Assembly: GCA_028699365.1 (NCBI GenBank)
Contig: JAQVUQ010000119.1
Span: 1-7,802 of the forward strand
Direction of reading: 5' to 3'
Source: UBA5359 sp028699365 [NCBI: bacterium]
GTDB lineage: Bacteria > UBP13 > UBA5359
Length of the DNA: 7,802 bases
The position numbers were made by a program, and so were the translations under genes. Below are positions 7,251 through 7,802 of this stretch, one piece after another; the stretch's first letter is position 1; each line of letters starts with the position of its first letter. The notes below the pieces were generated by a model. The model was not told where the DNA came from, made no database searches, and saw only the letters and a program-made list of their open reading frames with translations.

Positions 7251-7495
7251 GCTTCCGACACCTCGTATTTATACTGCTCGATGACCGTATTGGCCAGCAG
7301 GCGCTCGCACATATCGCGCACGGCCTGCTCGGCAGCCGCCTTATCCGCCGCCTGCAATTGCAGCTCGATATACTTACCCACGCGGACATCTTCCACGCCG
7401 CCAAAGTTCAGTGCCTGCAGCGATCTTTGCACCACCTGGCCCTGCGTATCGAGAACGCTCTTCTTGAGGGTTATGAAAACCTTCGCCTTGTACAT
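7247..7495 (-). CDS. purS: Phosphoribosylformylglycinamidine synthase, PurS subunit
   Basis: PurS is the small third subunit of FGAM synthase. As a dimer it bridges PurQ and PurL and helps form the ammonia channel. The 82-residue protein has the usual size and pattern: an N-terminal strand ([19 protein letters not shown]), the conserved [23 protein letters not shown] stretch around residues 19-41, a helix rich in Ala/Glu and a final strand with [14 protein letters not shown] lies 7 bases before the ATG, giving a good initiation site. Its stop overlaps the purQ start by ATGA. The upstream 248 bases to the next stop codon hold the octamer palindrome, so purS is the first gene after that element. 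Confidence 0.96.
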   Translation of the reverse strand: MYKAKVFITLKKSVLDTQGQVVQRSLQALNFGGVEDVRVGKYIELQLQAADKAAAEQAVRDMCERLLANTVIEQYKYEVSEA

Positions 7496-7502
7496 AAGTC
7501 AA

Positions 7503-7508
7503 CTCCTT
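7503..7508 (-). promoter_or_regulatory. Ribosome binding site of purS
   Basis: The minus strand reads AAGGAG, followed by 7 bases before the ATG at 7495-7493. It is the strongest Shine-Dalgarno match among the pur genes here. That suits a gene separated by about 250 bases from the previous stop codon and so not translationally coupled to it. Confidence 0.85.
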
Positions 7509-7538
7509 TTTTGTTACTCAAGTTCATTTGCATGTTCA

Positions 7539-7712
7539 GGCACTAAGGCACTAAGGCACAGAGGCACAAAGGGTTCAGGCCCGTTTGTTTAGCATTAATT
7601 TCAGGCATAATTCCCTTGTCTGGGCTAAAAGGCCAAAGTTGCTAGGCTAAAAACTTTGTGCCTTTGTGCCTGACCCAAGATACCTGCTCTCAGTTGTGTG
7701 CCTTTGTGCCTT
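7539..7712. repeat. Palindromic octanucleotide element between purC and purS
   Basis: Four 8-base units GGCACTAA, GGCACTAA, GGCACAGA, GGCACAAA run from 7539 to 7570. Inverted units lie at 7655-7670 (TTTGTGCC twice) and at 7695-7710 (TGTGTGCC, TTTGTGCC). Bases 7555-7571 are complementary to 7654-7670 with one difference in 17. The third block can compete for the same partner (16 of 19 matches around 7694-7712), so two alternative hairpins are possible in the transcript. The core has GGCTAAAA at 7623 and 7645, GGCCAAAG at 7631, and TTCAGGC at 7535, 7574 and 7600. The unit is unrelated to CTGAAGN, but the layout is the same. No T-tract terminator or recognised riboswitch is seen. Confidence 0.8.
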
Positions 7713-7744
7713 GGCCCTATATCTACGCTTTCATCTGAACACCT

Positions 7745-7802
7745 TCACCCCAGATTCTTTCCCGTTATCAACCGGTAGACCTCCCGGTATTTATCGGCCG
7801 TA
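7745..7802 (-). CDS. purC: C-terminal end of a probable SAICAR synthetase (partial)
   Basis: Only the last 18 codons and the TGA are present; the rest lies beyond the right edge. The peptide ends in KYREVYRLITGKNLG. The pattern of an aromatic-rich amphipathic helix followed by (L/I)TG just before the C-terminus resembles the endings of many PurC proteins (phosphoribosylaminoimidazole-succinocarboxamide synthase, which joins aspartate to CAIR). Its place directly upstream of purS on the same strand fits the common purC-purS-purQ-purL order. The fragment is too short to exclude another enzyme, so the symbol rests partly on context. Confidence 0.5.
   Translation of the reverse strand, partial: TADKYREVYRLITGKNLG

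Noticed and set aside
6825-7592. 255-codon open frame on the plus strand across purQ, purS and the octamer repeats
   Set aside because: It runs through three unrelated regions antisense to two certain genes and has no domain.
7496-7744. Purine riboswitch or PurR box upstream of purS
   Set aside because: No conserved purine-aptamer core or paired Pur boxes were recognised, and the region is explained by the octamer repeats. The operon promoter is probably upstream of the window.

Overview
The window is a bacterial de novo purine biosynthesis operon. Every credible gene lies on the minus strand, so transcription runs from high to low coordinates. The order is the tail of a probable purC (entering from the right edge), then purS, purQ, purL, purF, purM and purN, followed by a gene for a small secreted, probably outer-membrane beta-barrel protein. 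No RNA gene, CRISPR array or credible plus-strand gene was found.

The pur genes point to a Gram-positive-like or related lineage (Bacillota, Chloroflexota or other Terrabacteria). FGAM synthase is split into PurS, PurQ and a small PurL. PurF is the Bacillus type, with a short propeptide before the catalytic cysteine and four iron-sulfur-cluster cysteines. The gene downstream of purN has a signal peptide and a C-terminal phenylalanine typical of outer-membrane barrels, which hints at a diderm member of such a lineage. That placement is an inference. Base composition looks moderately GC-rich in the genes and lower between them.

The genes cover steps 2 to 5 of the pathway to IMP, minus GAR synthetase: PurF makes phosphoribosylamine, PurN formylates GAR, PurSQL makes FGAM and PurM closes the imidazole ring. 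PurC would act at SAICAR formation. Three junctions (purS-purQ, purF-purM, purM-purN) are 4-base ATGA overlaps, indicating translational coupling. purQ and purL are almost abutting, and a 62-base gap separates purL from purF. purH and purD do not follow purN here.

The unusual part is the non-coding DNA. Gene 3' ends carry palindromic elements built from very short tandem repeats. A 7-base repeat (consensus CTGAAGN) forms an 11-copy array at 1-80 and inverted arrays around 977-1126. The latter includes a 19-bp perfect inverted repeat that bounds a 139-bp MITE-like element whose right arm supplies the purN stop codon. An unrelated 8-base repeat (GGCACNNA) forms a similar palindrome between purC and purS. 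A 99-base stretch at 178-276 can fold into an almost fully paired three-way junction. A short TGCG-rich stretch seems to have extended the end of purQ into a cysteine-containing tail. No intrinsic terminator with a T-tract, riboswitch or confident promoter is visible. The operon promoter must lie beyond the right edge.
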